A DNA stretch of 36,214 nucleotides from Bacillota bacterium. Its GTDB lineage: Bacteria > Bacillota > Limnochordia > Darwinibacteriales > DTU012. Both the position numbers and the translations under genes were made by a program. The stretch lies in the NCBI GenBank assembly GCA_012837335.1, contig DURM01000066.1, forward strand, positions 1-36,214, written 5' to 3'. Of this stretch, positions 15,070-23,920 are shown in pieces. The notes under the pieces were generated by a model, which saw nothing but the letters and a program-made list of their open reading frames with translations, did no database searches and had not been told where the DNA came from. Position 1 is the stretch's first letter; the number at the start of each line of letters is the position of its first letter.

Positions 15070-16281
15070 GTGAAACAAGTTGCGGTTGTGCTGGTGGGAA
15101 TCGGAGGATACGGCAGCGGTTATGTCGACCAGCTGTTACAAGCCGGGCGGGATGACGTGGTTATTGCCGGAGTTGTCGATCCTTATCCTAATAATTATGA
15201 GGGGATTGCGAGGCTGCGCGAGCTGCAGATTCCGATTTACAATACACTTAATGAGTTTTATGCCGAGCATAAAGCCGATCTGGCTGTGATTTCATCACCG
15301 ATCCATTTCCACTGCGAGCAGACCACGACAGCTCTTGCTAACGGCAGTCATGTGCTGTGTGAGAAGCCGGTCAGCGCTGTGGTTCAGGAAGCGCTGAAGA
15401 TGAAAGAAGCCCAGGAGCATGCTGATAAGCTGGTAGGGATTGGTTATCAGTGGTCATTCAGCGAACCAATCCTGAGCTTAAAGCAGGACATTTTAGCTGG
15501 AAAGCTTGGTCATCCGGAGCTTTTGAAAACCTTAGTTTTATGGCCGCGGAACCTAACCTACTATTCCCGCGGTTGGGCAGGGAGGATGAAAGCGCCTGAC
15601 GGCAGCTGGGTCTTAGACAGTGTCGCCAATAACGCCACCGCTCATTTCCTCCACAACATGTTCTTTATTCTCGGTGATCGGATTGATCATAGCGCATCTC
15701 TAAAGCAGGTTGAGGCTGAGCTGTATCGAGCCAATCGAATCGAAAACTTTGATACCTGCGCTGTGAGAGCGGTTACAACTGGTGGAACTGAAATTTTGTT
15801 TTATGCCAGTCACGCGGTGAAAACCAGCATCGGGCCAATCTTCGAATACCGCTTCAGTGATGCAGTAGTTCGCTACAATGAAGGCTCATCAGAACCTAAT
15901 ATCACGGTTAAATACAACGATGGCACTTGGAAATCTTACGGCAACCCTAAACTGAATCCCCGGCGGAAGCTGTGGATGATGGTTGATGCGGTGAGGGGAG
16001 AAGGGATCGTCCCCTGCGGCATTGACGCGTCTTTAACCCAGACCATCTGCATTAATGGAGCCCAGGAATGCATGCCTGAGATTAAGACACTTCCCGAAGA
16101 GATTGTGATCCATGATCCCAAATCGGACACAATCTATGTGGATCACCTGGAGGAGTTATTCGTCCATCTATATCAGGGTGAGATTCTGCCCCATCAGGAT
16201 AATGTAGATTGGGCTGCAGCTGGGAAGGTGGTCAATTTGGAGAACTACCGCTATTATCCTTCACTAGGACTGGATTCCTAA
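15070..16281 (+). CDS. Gfo/Idh/MocA family NAD(P)-dependent oxidoreductase
   Basis: This 403-aa protein has an N-terminal Rossmann fold (VLVGIGGYGSGY), a VISSPIHFHCEQ strand and the family signature Glu98-Lys99-Pro100 (CEKPVS), where Lys is the usual catalytic residue, followed by the C-terminal alpha/beta substrate domain. Members oxidise or reduce sugars, inositols or their derivatives; the substrate here is not readable. GTG 15070 is preferred, 8 nt after AGGGAG; GTG 15061 would add three residues. It is cotranscribed with the DUF5069 gene and lies near galactose and uronate catabolic genes, suggesting a sugar substrate. Confidence 0.88.
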   Translation: MKQVAVVLVGIGGYGSGYVDQLLQAGRDDVVIAGVVDPYPNNYEGIARLRELQIPIYNTLNEFYAEHKADLAVISSPIHFHCEQTTTALANGSHVLCEKPVSAVVQEALKMKEAQEHADKLVGIGYQWSFSEPILSLKQDILAGKLGHPELLKTLVLWPRNLTYYSRGWAGRMKAPDGSWVLDSVANNATAHFLHNMFFILGDRIDHSASLKQVEAELYRANRIENFDTCAVRAVTTGGTEILFYASHAVKTSIGPIFEYRFSDAVVRYNEGSSEPNITVKYNDGTWKSYGNPKLNPRRKLWMMVDAVRGEGIVPCGIDASLTQTICINGAQECMPEIKTLPEEIVIHDPKSDTIYVDHLEELFVHLYQGEILPHQDNVDWAAAGKVVNLENYRYYPSLGLDS

Positions 16282-16356
16282 TTTTGTATCCCACAAAATT
16301 CACAGTCATATAGTGTTAGTGCATGAGATGCTAACCTGAGACGAAGGAGTGATTTT

Positions 16357-16602
16357 GTGGGCTTAAACAGTCGATGCATCTGTCCTGATGTGCTGGAGCA
16401 GTTTATTAATGATTGGTTCTTTATCTACACCGAAAACGATACAGAGGCATTTTATGATGTGCAGTGGCAGTTAGTTGATGTTGGAGTCAACTATATTGTC
16501 GTCAGGCGGTTTGTAGTAGATATCGGCGGTACCCAAACCGCGATTCTCTTCTGCAGTCAAATTGTCGGTTTAGTCGAGGCACATCCGGGACCAATGCCGT
16601 AA
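16357..16602 (+). CDS. uncharacterised 81-aa protein
   Basis: The GTG start at 16357 follows ACGAAGGAGTG by a normal spacing. The protein has two Cys near the N-terminus (SRCICPDV), an aromatic acidic middle (NDWFFIYTENDTEAFYDVQW) and a beta-rich C-terminal half (YIVVRRFVVDIGG, TAILFCSQIVG). No signal peptide is apparent. I recognise no family. A 7-bp hairpin (16281-16287 with 16293-16299) and about 75 nt separate it from the oxidoreductase gene, and a strong terminator follows, so it may be transcribed alone. Confidence 0.62.
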   Translation: MGLNSRCICPDVLEQFINDWFFIYTENDTEAFYDVQWQLVDVGVNYIVVRRFVVDIGGTQTAILFCSQIVGLVEAHPGPMP

Positions 16603-16615
16603 ACAAGGTAATAAG

Positions 16616-16663
16616 AAAGCTGTGGCAGGACTAGCAAAGTCCTAACCACAGCTTTAGTTTTTT
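16616..16663 (+). terminator. long two-part terminator hairpin, convergent with uxaC
   Basis: AAAGCTGTGG and AGGACT (16616-16625, 16627-16632) pair with AGTCCT and CCACAGCTTT (16638-16643, 16646-16655), about 16 bp in total, followed by six T residues from 16658. The same hairpin may serve the minus-strand uronate operon, though its minus-strand tail is less T-rich. Confidence 0.85.
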
Positions 16664-16671
16664 GGTTTAGA

Positions 16672-17922
16672 TTAATTGTTTTCCCGTTCAATAAAGCGCC
16701 AGAAGTTTGCTCCGAAGAGGTCTTCTACATCGCGCTTGATTTCTGCTTCTGTGACTGCCCAACCTGCATCCATAATATCGCTGTATTTGTCGATTAATAC
16801 TTCTGCGATTAATTTGCGGGAGTGGTTCCATTTGTAAATCAGCTGGTCAAGGACGCGAGCGTCGGAATGCTGCGGGATAAAGGAAAGTCCCAGAGTTTCC
16901 ATTCTGACGCGGGTCATTTCGTCAATGACGCTTGGGTTGTTCAAGAACCACCAGCAGCCGAAAATCATCAAGTTGCGGAACTTGCGAGCGGTAATTGCCA
17001 GCTCATGCTGATTCTCTCTGGAAAGGAGAGTAACCATGAATTTGTTTTCCGGATATGTGCGGCAGAGATACTCGACGGTAGCAATATCTGCTTTGCCGAC
17101 GGAGTCTCCTGCTAATCCCAGCTGGTAATTAACGAGTTTCTTCACACCAATCATCATTGCGAACGGAATGTTCTGCTCGCGGCAGACCGGAATAATGCAC
17201 TGCTCTACAATTCTGGAGCGGAGTGAATCTTCCGGAACTGTGTAGCTCGGTGGTAATGATACTGCCAGATACAGCGCATCCATTTTCTTAATCCAGTCGG
17301 TTAAGAATCTCTTGATCTCGTCAATTGATTTTTGATCTAAATCGAGGGACACGTCATAGCCCCAATCCTGCAGTTTCTTGTAGGATGTTGGGTACTCGTT
17401 CAGCAGCGGGTCAATTCTTAAAGCTGCTTTAAAGCGGCTGTCGCTGTTGCCTTCGGTATCCCAGAACGGTTTTTCCAGAGGATCAAACGGGTCGTTAGTC
17501 ATTACTACGTTTTTAACACCAGCAACTTCGAATACTTTGTCAACATATTCTTGGGTGCTCATTTTTTCAAAGTATGCGCGGAAACTTGCCAGATCCCGGG
17601 ATTGAACATCCAGGCCAAGTTCATTAAGTACGGTCAGCACACCGCGCTGCGCTTCACTGACAGGCGAGTGATCCAGAAAAAGAGTCTGCCAGATCAGGTC
17701 AGCCTGCTCCCGCTTGGACAGGGCAAAAAAGTCTGCGTAGCTCATGTTGCTGTAGCGGAAGTATTCTGCGATCAGGTAGTGGTAGGTGAGCAGCTCGTCA
17801 ACACCCCAGAGCAGCAGATCACCAAAGTGACCCGGATAAATATGGGTGTGGATATCAGTAATCTGGACATTATTTACTTCTCTTACAACTACATCGCGTA
17901 AAACATTTTTATCAGTAATCAT
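16672..17922 (-). CDS. uxaC: uronate isomerase, short UxaC-like subfamily
   Basis: This 416-aa amidohydrolase-superfamily protein should convert galacturonate to tagaturonate or glucuronate to fructuronate. The metal motif His25-Thr-His27 (TDIHTHIYPG) is at the N-terminus, with a DELLTYHYLIAEYFR block and DARVLDQLIYKW near the C-terminus as in UxaC-like proteins. It is shorter than classical UxaC (about 470 aa), so it belongs to a divergent subfamily. I chose ATG 17922, 8 nt after AGGAGG; TTG 17928 is too close to that site. It is the last gene of the operon, 13 nt after uxaE. Confidence 0.83.
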   Translation of the reverse strand: MITDKNVLRDVVVREVNNVQITDIHTHIYPGHFGDLLLWGVDELLTYHYLIAEYFRYSNMSYADFFALSKREQADLIWQTLFLDHSPVSEAQRGVLTVLNELGLDVQSRDLASFRAYFEKMSTQEYVDKVFEVAGVKNVVMTNDPFDPLEKPFWDTEGNSDSRFKAALRIDPLLNEYPTSYKKLQDWGYDVSLDLDQKSIDEIKRFLTDWIKKMDALYLAVSLPPSYTVPEDSLRSRIVEQCIIPVCREQNIPFAMMIGVKKLVNYQLGLAGDSVGKADIATVEYLCRTYPENKFMVTLLSRENQHELAITARKFRNLMIFGCWWFLNNPSVIDEMTRVRMETLGLSFIPQHSDARVLDQLIYKWNHSRKLIAEVLIDKYSDIMDAGWAVTEAEIKRDVEDLFGANFWRFIERENN

Positions 17923-17935
17923 TTGCAAAGCCTCC

Positions 17936-19471
17936 TTACTTTTCTTTTACATTTAACAGGTCTAAGTGCTTGCCGATATGGGTTCTCAAGCGTTCAGAAT
18001 ACAAATCACTGTTAGTAATCAGGTCGCGATAAAACCGGTCTTTGAACAAATAGCTGCCGTCTGCGTTTTTAGCCTGGAGCAGGATGCCGTAGGTAATATG
18101 GATTGCTTGGCGGGCGGCGTCCTGATTCATTAAGTCCGGAAGTTCCTCGTCGCTCAAATCATCCAGACTGGGAATAGCTGCTGGATCAAAGGTAACGTGA
18201 TAGTACTTCTTAGCTTCATCCAGATTATTGAGCGCATATTGGTGCATTTCGCGGTAGAGTCCCGGATTAACCATGGCAATCACTCGAACAGCTTCTAACC
18301 AGTTAGTACCGGCTGTTTTAACGTGGAAGCGGCCTTTGGTGTATTTGCCGACAATACCGAAGACCATGAATTTATCGCTGCCGGAGTGAACGCTGACCTT
18401 GTAGCCGAAGTGATCAGCTATTTCGGCATGAATCTTAAACTCTGCTTCAAACTGCTTTGGATCGCCAATGTAATCAATGCCTTTTTGGAATTCGCCGACA
18501 AATCTTGGGGCGACGCTGTTGAATTTAACACCGCGTGCGATCAGTTCATTTGCAACAAAGAAATGGTCCTGAGGAGTTGTGGGCGTTGCTACTTCGTCGA
18601 TACTCATCTCAAAGTCAATTTCGCGATTAGTGGGCACAACGATATTCTTGTAGACATCTTCAGCAAAATCAAGGGCATGAACGTAAACTAAAACCATTCT
18701 GCGGAAACTGTCAGCTGCAAACTTAACTGTACTGCCGCTCTTAAGAGTAAACTTTTGGTTTAGATAGGTCTTTTCAAAATGCGCTCGCAGGTTCGAGTCA
18801 AGTTTTTCGTATTCGGCATCAACCTCGGCGTCGCTGAATGAGCTGACTTTATCATTGATATGCTCGCTGCAGTCCAGGGTAATCATGCTGAAACCAAGAT
18901 CGAGAGCCATCTGCACATCGCTGGGCTTTTTCAAGTGATCGCCATCGGCGCCGTAGCCCTTGGTGTATCCTTCTTGAAATACCGCCCATGCTGCTGCATC
19001 CAGCACTTCCGTATAATTGCGGCCGGTAAGATCCAGCTCTCTGATGGACTGCTGGGCCAGGATAGGCATTACATCGCGACTGCGCACCGCAGCAATATGT
19101 CCCGGAGATGCCAACCCTAGTCTGTCTCCCAGTCCGATTGAAGCAATTTCAGTTCCAACCGCCCGGGGAACCAGCCAGTCAAAAATGGCCTGAAGAGCCT
19201 TGCGGTTATCGGTAGTCAAAGGGCATACTTTCACCTGATATCCATTGACTTGGTCTTCTGTTCCGGTAAACTTGTCAGCGGATTTTTCGCCTACAACTAC
19301 CAGCTTTCTTTCCAAGCCCTCCTGCACCATAAAAAAGACTTCGCCATCGACCAGCTGTACAGACCGCTTATAAACAGACGCATCTGCGCTCGTTGTCAGC
19401 TGAGTGTAGAGTGCCGCAGTATCGTTCCCGGATTGAGGGAATCCAGACCGCCAGCTGCTGCTTGCTGTCAT
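17936..19471 (-). CDS. uxaE: tagaturonate/fructuronate epimerase
   Basis: This 511-aa protein matches the UxaE family, first characterised in Thermotoga, which interconverts D-tagaturonate and D-fructuronate and so joins the galacturonate and glucuronate routes. Segments supporting this are IGLGDRLGLASPGHI, GYGADGDHLK, SMITLDCSEHIND, a VSVHSGSDKFMVFG block and KTAGTNWLEAVRV, which together resemble a TIM-barrel metal-dependent epimerase. ATG 19471 follows AAGGAGGAG. It lies between uxaA and uxaC with short gaps. With UxaE present, one reductase/dehydratase pair can handle both uronates, which may be why no uxuA or uxuB is seen here. Confidence 0.87.
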   Translation of the reverse strand: MTASSSWRSGFPQSGNDTAALYTQLTTSADASVYKRSVQLVDGEVFFMVQEGLERKLVVVGEKSADKFTGTEDQVNGYQVKVCPLTTDNRKALQAIFDWLVPRAVGTEIASIGLGDRLGLASPGHIAAVRSRDVMPILAQQSIRELDLTGRNYTEVLDAAAWAVFQEGYTKGYGADGDHLKKPSDVQMALDLGFSMITLDCSEHINDKVSSFSDAEVDAEYEKLDSNLRAHFEKTYLNQKFTLKSGSTVKFAADSFRRMVLVYVHALDFAEDVYKNIVVPTNREIDFEMSIDEVATPTTPQDHFFVANELIARGVKFNSVAPRFVGEFQKGIDYIGDPKQFEAEFKIHAEIADHFGYKVSVHSGSDKFMVFGIVGKYTKGRFHVKTAGTNWLEAVRVIAMVNPGLYREMHQYALNNLDEAKKYYHVTFDPAAIPSLDDLSDEELPDLMNQDAARQAIHITYGILLQAKNADGSYLFKDRFYRDLITNSDLYSERLRTHIGKHLDLLNVKEK

Positions 19472-19497
19472 ACTTCAACTCCTCCTTGAATTTTATT

Positions 19498-20997
19498 TTA
19501 TAGTGTAACACCATCTTTCCAGATGGCAATTTCACGAAAACCCATCTGTTCAGCTTTTGTCTTTGCGCCATTTGCGGTAGCAATTACGGTGTCGAACAGC
19601 TGATCTGCCGCTTCTTCCATCCTGACTCCTTCAGTGAGAATTCCGGCGTTGAAATCGATCCAATGCTGTTTCTTATTATATAGTTGGGTATTGGTAGCAA
19701 TTTTAATCACAGGCACGCAGGTGCCAAGAGGAGTGCCTCTGCCTGTGGTAAACAGGATAATCTGGCATCCCGCTGCCGCCAGTGCTGTTACAGCTACAAT
19801 ATCATTGCCTGGGCTGCAGAGCAGGTTAAGACCCGGTTTCGAGGCTGCTTCGCCGTAGTTGTGAACGGCTACAACTTGACCTCTACCGCCTTTTTCAGTA
19901 CAACCTAATGATTTGTCCTCCAAGGTTGTAATTCCTCCTTCCCGGTTACCCGGTGAAGGGTTTTCATAGACCGGTTGGTTGTGACTGATAAAGTACTCCT
20001 TAAAATCATTGATCAGCTTTACAACATCTTCAAAGACATTTTCGTCCACAGCGCGGTTCATGAGCAGATGTTCAGCTCCGAACATCTCCGGAACTTCAGT
20101 TAAAACACTGGTGCCTCCGGCCGCAACTGTGTAGTCTGAGATCCAGCCTACTAGAGGATTCGCAGTAACACCAGATAAGCCGTCGGAACCGCCGCATTTT
20201 AAGCCGACTTTGAGATAGGTTAAAGGCAGTTCCTGTCTTTGAGCAGCGCTGGCCTGTTTAGCCAAGTCCAGGACAATTTCTGTACCTGCGTCAATCTCAT
20301 CCTCAACTTCTTGGGTAACCAGGAATTTGATCCGGTTGGGATCGTAGTCGCCCAGGGCATCCTTCATCTGATTAACTTGATTATTTTCGCAGCCAAGACC
20401 CAGGATTAAGACTCCGGCTGCGTTCGGATGCTTGGCTAGGCCGCATAAGATTTTCTGGGTATTGAGATGGTCATCTCCCAGCTGCGAGCAGCCGAAGGGA
20501 TGGGGGAAGGCGTAGACCCCATCAACATTTTGTCCCCAAGGTTCTGCGGCGATTACAGCATTTGCCTGCTTAGCAATGATTTCAGCCGTTTGATTGGTGC
20601 ATCCCACAGTTGGAATAATCCAGATTTCATTGCGGACCCCGGCTTGGCCATCGCTGCGGAGGTAGCCCATAAAGCTGCCTGCTTTTGGCTTCGGCAGCTC
20701 TACAGGGGCTTCCGGGTTATACTGGTATTCCAAAGTGCTGTTAAGATTGGTTTTGCAGTTATGGGTGTGAACATGCTCACCGGGAGAAATTGCCTCAGTC
20801 GCATGGCCAATACTGGAGCCGTATTTAATGATGTCGGCTCCAGCTTCGATGTCAGTGATCGCAAATTTGTGGGCTTGCGGGATATCGGCTTTGAGTATAA
20901 TTTTTACATCGTCAATCACCAGCTCAGTGCCGGCACTGAGCTGGGTGAGGGCTACAGCTACGTTATCACTGGGATTGATTTTAATATGTCTGAACAT
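19498..20997 (-). CDS. uxaA: altronate dehydratase
   Basis: This 499-aa UxaA converts D-altronate to 2-keto-3-deoxygluconate using iron or a similar metal. It carries an N-terminal SAF domain (about residues 1-95) with GEHVHTHN at its end, then the large catalytic domain with RNEIWIIPTVGCTNQTAE, HPFGCSQLGDDH, LGLGCENNQ, LKCGGSDGLSGVTANP and TTGRGTPLG. These are the conserved altronate/galactarate dehydratase blocks. ATG 20997 is preferred, 8 nt after AGGAG; a longer reading to 21036 lies inside uxaB. The start overlaps the uxaB end by 17 nt, indicating translational coupling. Confidence 0.95.
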   Translation of the reverse strand: MFRHIKINPSDNVAVALTQLSAGTELVIDDVKIILKADIPQAHKFAITDIEAGADIIKYGSSIGHATEAISPGEHVHTHNCKTNLNSTLEYQYNPEAPVELPKPKAGSFMGYLRSDGQAGVRNEIWIIPTVGCTNQTAEIIAKQANAVIAAEPWGQNVDGVYAFPHPFGCSQLGDDHLNTQKILCGLAKHPNAAGVLILGLGCENNQVNQMKDALGDYDPNRIKFLVTQEVEDEIDAGTEIVLDLAKQASAAQRQELPLTYLKVGLKCGGSDGLSGVTANPLVGWISDYTVAAGGTSVLTEVPEMFGAEHLLMNRAVDENVFEDVVKLINDFKEYFISHNQPVYENPSPGNREGGITTLEDKSLGCTEKGGRGQVVAVHNYGEAASKPGLNLLCSPGNDIVAVTALAAAGCQIILFTTGRGTPLGTCVPVIKIATNTQLYNKKQHWIDFNAGILTEGVRMEEAADQLFDTVIATANGAKTKAEQMGFREIAIWKDGVTL

Positions 20998-22489
20998 AGT
21001 CCACGCTCCTGCTTGATTTTTCCAGTGCAGCTTCAATAGTTTTGACTACACCCACTGTATTCATAGATTCGAGATAGGATGCGATTTGACCTACCAACTC
21101 ATGATATTTAGTCAGATCATCGCCCCAAAAATCGGTTTGAGACAGGACCTGCTCAGCAACAGCTGTGTAGTTGTCGCCCGCCGAGCGCCACAATTCGTCA
21201 AAGAATTCCAGAGCTGCCCGGTCATCGCGGACGGTGTATTCCCGCTCAAAGTTAGCGCAGGCGAGTCCGTCAGCAGTTAATTCATTGCTGCGGTAGAAAT
21301 TGATCAATCCAGCAAAAGCTAAGCTTAACAGCGGAGGAACCTGCTCTTTTTCGAGATAGGGCAGCAGAGAAGGCAGAACTCTGGCCTTAAACTTCGAGAC
21401 TGCGTTTAAAGAAATATCGAGCCAGCGGTGCTGGATAAATGGATTTTTAAAGCGCTGGATAACTTCTGCCGCAAACTCGCTCAACTCATCTTGACCCATT
21501 GCAACGGTAGGAATGATTTCCGAGAAAACAACTGATTTAATAAACTCGCCCACAATTTTGTCTTCAGTCGCTTCCCTGACATGGTCAAACCCGGCTAAAT
21601 AGGAGAGGGCATAGCTTGAGGTGTGAGCTCCATTAAGAATCCGCACTTTTTGAGTCCGGTACGGAGTCAGATCCTCGACCCATTTAACATTCAAACCAGC
21701 TTCGTGGAGCGGGAATCTGGCGCTGGTGCCGTTAGGAGCTTCAATAACCCAGAGATGGAAAATCTCAGCGGTGGTTAAAAGCTGATCGTCATATTCTAAT
21801 TCAGCGCAGATCTCAGCAACTTCCTCCACGCCTGGGTAGCCGGTCACGATTCTGTCAACTAAGGTGTTGCAGAAGACGTTGGCAGTTTTAATCCAGTCAA
21901 TAAACTCAGCCTCCAGCTTCCAGTCTTCCGCGAGCTTGATTACAATTTCTTGGAGGTTTCCGCCATTGTTTTCAATCAGTTCGCAGGGAAGGATCAGCAT
22001 ACCCTTGTCTTGAGCACCAGCAAAGGTTTTGTAGCGGTGATAGAGGTAAGCGCAGACCTTGCCCGGGAAAGAGCTGGGCGGGGTTTGTTCCAAACTATCT
22101 GTGGGAACATAAGTAATGCCCGCTTCGGTAGTGTTAGAAACCAAGATATCGATATCTGGATCGGCAGCGCAGGCCAACACTTGCTCCCACTCACTGACAG
22201 CATTTAAAGCCCGGCTGATTGAGGAAACAAGATTACGTTTAACAACCGGTTTTCCGTTTTGGAGTCCTCTGGTAACAACTGTAAACAAACCATCCTGCTC
22301 GTTGATTTTATCAGCCAGCCCTTGGGCAATTGGCTGCACAACAACCACGCTGCCTTGGAATATGCCTGCCTGGTTGGCGTGGTCGATCATCCAATCAACG
22401 AATGCTCTTAAAAAGTTCCCTTCACCAAATTGAATAACGCGCTCAGGATAGCGGTTAGAATTGAAATTAGTGCGGTTTAATTTCTTCAT
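20981..22489 (-). CDS. uxaB: tagaturonate reductase (altronate oxidoreductase)
   Basis: This 502-aa mannitol-dehydrogenase-family enzyme reduces tagaturonate to altronate with NADH. VIQFGEGNFLRAFVDWM is the family N-terminal cofactor region. The middle contains the WVIEAPNG segment and KVRILNGAHTSSYALSYLAG, where Lys and Asn-Gly-His form the active site. Length is typical of UxaB. ATG 22489 follows GGAAA, a modest ribosome binding site. It follows the regulator gene by 18 nt and overlaps uxaA by 17 nt. Membership in the mannonate branch is less likely because uxaA is adjacent. Confidence 0.93.
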   Translation of the reverse strand: MKKLNRTNFNSNRYPERVIQFGEGNFLRAFVDWMIDHANQAGIFQGSVVVVQPIAQGLADKINEQDGLFTVVTRGLQNGKPVVKRNLVSSISRALNAVSEWEQVLACAADPDIDILVSNTTEAGITYVPTDSLEQTPPSSFPGKVCAYLYHRYKTFAGAQDKGMLILPCELIENNGGNLQEIVIKLAEDWKLEAEFIDWIKTANVFCNTLVDRIVTGYPGVEEVAEICAELEYDDQLLTTAEIFHLWVIEAPNGTSARFPLHEAGLNVKWVEDLTPYRTQKVRILNGAHTSSYALSYLAGFDHVREATEDKIVGEFIKSVVFSEIIPTVAMGQDELSEFAAEVIQRFKNPFIQHRWLDISLNAVSKFKARVLPSLLPYLEKEQVPPLLSLAFAGLINFYRSNELTADGLACANFEREYTVRDDRAALEFFDELWRSAGDNYTAVAEQVLSQTDFWGDDLTKYHELVGQIASYLESMNTVGVVKTIEAALEKSSRSVDYVQTY

Positions 22490-22507
22490 GCTAGATTTCC
22501 TTTCTAA

Positions 22508-23713
22508 TTAACTTATTGGTTTAAACATATCTTCCAAAATTAAAGTTACTGCTCCGATTGCTGGAGAATACTCACCAAGCTCAACGCCGCGAATTTCCAG
22601 CCTTTGGGCAGGGATTTCCATAGCTCTGGTCTGAACCGTTTCAGTTAGAGTAGGGAGAATGAAGTCCAGCGCCGGTGCCAGGTCTCCTCCAATCAGAATC
22701 TTGGTTGGATTGAGGACATTGGTGAGGCTGGCGAGGGCAATTCCTAAATAGCGCCCAGTTTCCTGCAGCAGCCGGATCGCTAAAGGATCGTTTTGAGCTG
22801 CAGCTGTAAAAATATGCTGGGGCTGTACTGCGTCAGCTGCTCCCGCTAACTCGAGGATTTTACTGTCCTGCCCGGATTTTAACGCCCGTGCGGCGTTTCT
22901 CACCAAGGCATTGACCGATGCCAATGCTTCCAAGCAGCCATAGTTCCCACAATCACATAGTGGACCGTCGATGGTCACGGTCGTGTGACCAATCTCTCCG
23001 GCTGTAAAATCAACACCCCTAAAGATCTGGCCGTTGAGAATGATACCGGATCCGATTCCATAGCCTACTTTTAAAGCAATAAAGTTAGTGGAATTGCGGC
23101 CTGCCCCAAACCACCACTCGCCCAAGGCCATGGCTCTGGCGTTGTTTTCCAGCCGCACCGGCATGTTAAAGCGTTTTTCCAGGAGTTCACCAAGGGGAAG
23201 ATCTTTCCAGCCGAAAGCCGGGGGAAAGAGCGCGATGCCTTTTGCACTGTCCACTAAGCCGTGCATGGCAACACCGATCCCGATAATCTCTTGATCGGAA
23301 CCGGCGGCCTGATCAAGCAGCCAGTCCACAGCTCTAATGATTGCACCCAGCACATCCTCTTTACTGTGTGATGGTAAAGGCAGGTGGATATTGTAAATGA
23401 TGTCTCCAACCAGGTTAGAAACAATTCCGATGACTAAGTTTGTTTCTACGTTTATCCCGATAATGAAAGCTGCGTCTGGAACTAAATCCACTAGGATTGG
23501 CTTGCGTCCGCCATGGGAATCTGCGTATCCGGTTTCCCGGACGAAACCCTCTTCGATTAAATCTGCGATGATGCGGGTAACAGTGGAAGGATTAAGCTTT
23601 GTAGTTTTGGCGATTTCAGCGCGGCTGATTTCTCCATGCTGCCGAATAGTGTCAAGGATAAGCCGGCGGTTCAGCTCTTTCATGTAGAGCAGATCGGCTT
23701 TTATGCGGCCCAT
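22508..23713 (-). CDS. ROK-family transcriptional regulator of the uronate operon
   Basis: This 401-aa NagC/XylR-type regulator has an N-terminal winged helix (RAEIAKTTKLNPSTVTRIIADLIEEG) and a C-terminal ROK sugar-kinase fold. The latter has GIGVAMHG, EIGHTTV and CDCGNYGCLE, the zinc-binding ROK signature, at about residues 250-260. It probably represses the downstream uxaBAEC genes and is released by a uronate or intermediate. ATG 23713 is preferred after GGGTGA; GTG 23725 lacks a ribosome binding site. As first gene of the operon it would be autoregulated; TTAATTG repeats upstream are its candidate operator. Confidence 0.92.
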   Translation of the reverse strand: MGRIKADLLYMKELNRRLILDTIRQHGEISRAEIAKTTKLNPSTVTRIIADLIEEGFVRETGYADSHGGRKPILVDLVPDAAFIIGINVETNLVIGIVSNLVGDIIYNIHLPLPSHSKEDVLGAIIRAVDWLLDQAAGSDQEIIGIGVAMHGLVDSAKGIALFPPAFGWKDLPLGELLEKRFNMPVRLENNARAMALGEWWFGAGRNSTNFIALKVGYGIGSGIILNGQIFRGVDFTAGEIGHTTVTIDGPLCDCGNYGCLEALASVNALVRNAARALKSGQDSKILELAGAADAVQPQHIFTAAAQNDPLAIRLLQETGRYLGIALASLTNVLNPTKILIGGDLAPALDFILPTLTETVQTRAMEIPAQRLEIRGVELGEYSPAIGAVTLILEDMFKPIS

Positions 23714-23739
23714 AGGTTCACCCACTTATTTTCATTGTG

Positions 23740-23830
23740 CAATTAAGTTTGGTTCTTTCATCAAAAACAACTGATGAATTCACCTAAATTTTGCAACCTT
23801 TTTATTAACTTAATTGTTAGTAGCAATTAA
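23740..23830. promoter_or_regulatory. candidate operator with repeated TTAATTG half-sites
   Basis: Three half-sites occur between the ROK gene and the divergent spore-protein gene. CAATTAAGTT (23740-23749) is the exact inverse of AACTTAATTG (23807-23816). TTAATTG (23810-23816) also forms a 7-7-7 inverted repeat with CAATTAA (23824-23830). A perfect TTGACA -35 for the ROK gene lies at 23848-23843 on the minus strand; the 7-7-7 repeat covers its expected -10 region, whose sequence is weak. This arrangement suits autorepression. The assignment to the ROK protein is inferred. Confidence 0.5.
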
Positions 23831-23920
23831 ATCATAGCACTTTGTCAATCAAGAGTCAACGCAGTTTTTGTAAAAAGTGGCGGGAAATCTCGAGCTGCAT
23901 ATATTAGAACGGTGATCAAA

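Noticed and set aside
20467-21039. 190-codon open frame on the plus strand across uxaA
   Set aside because: It is antisense to conserved UxaA codons, and its open frame is explained by the codon bias of uxaA.
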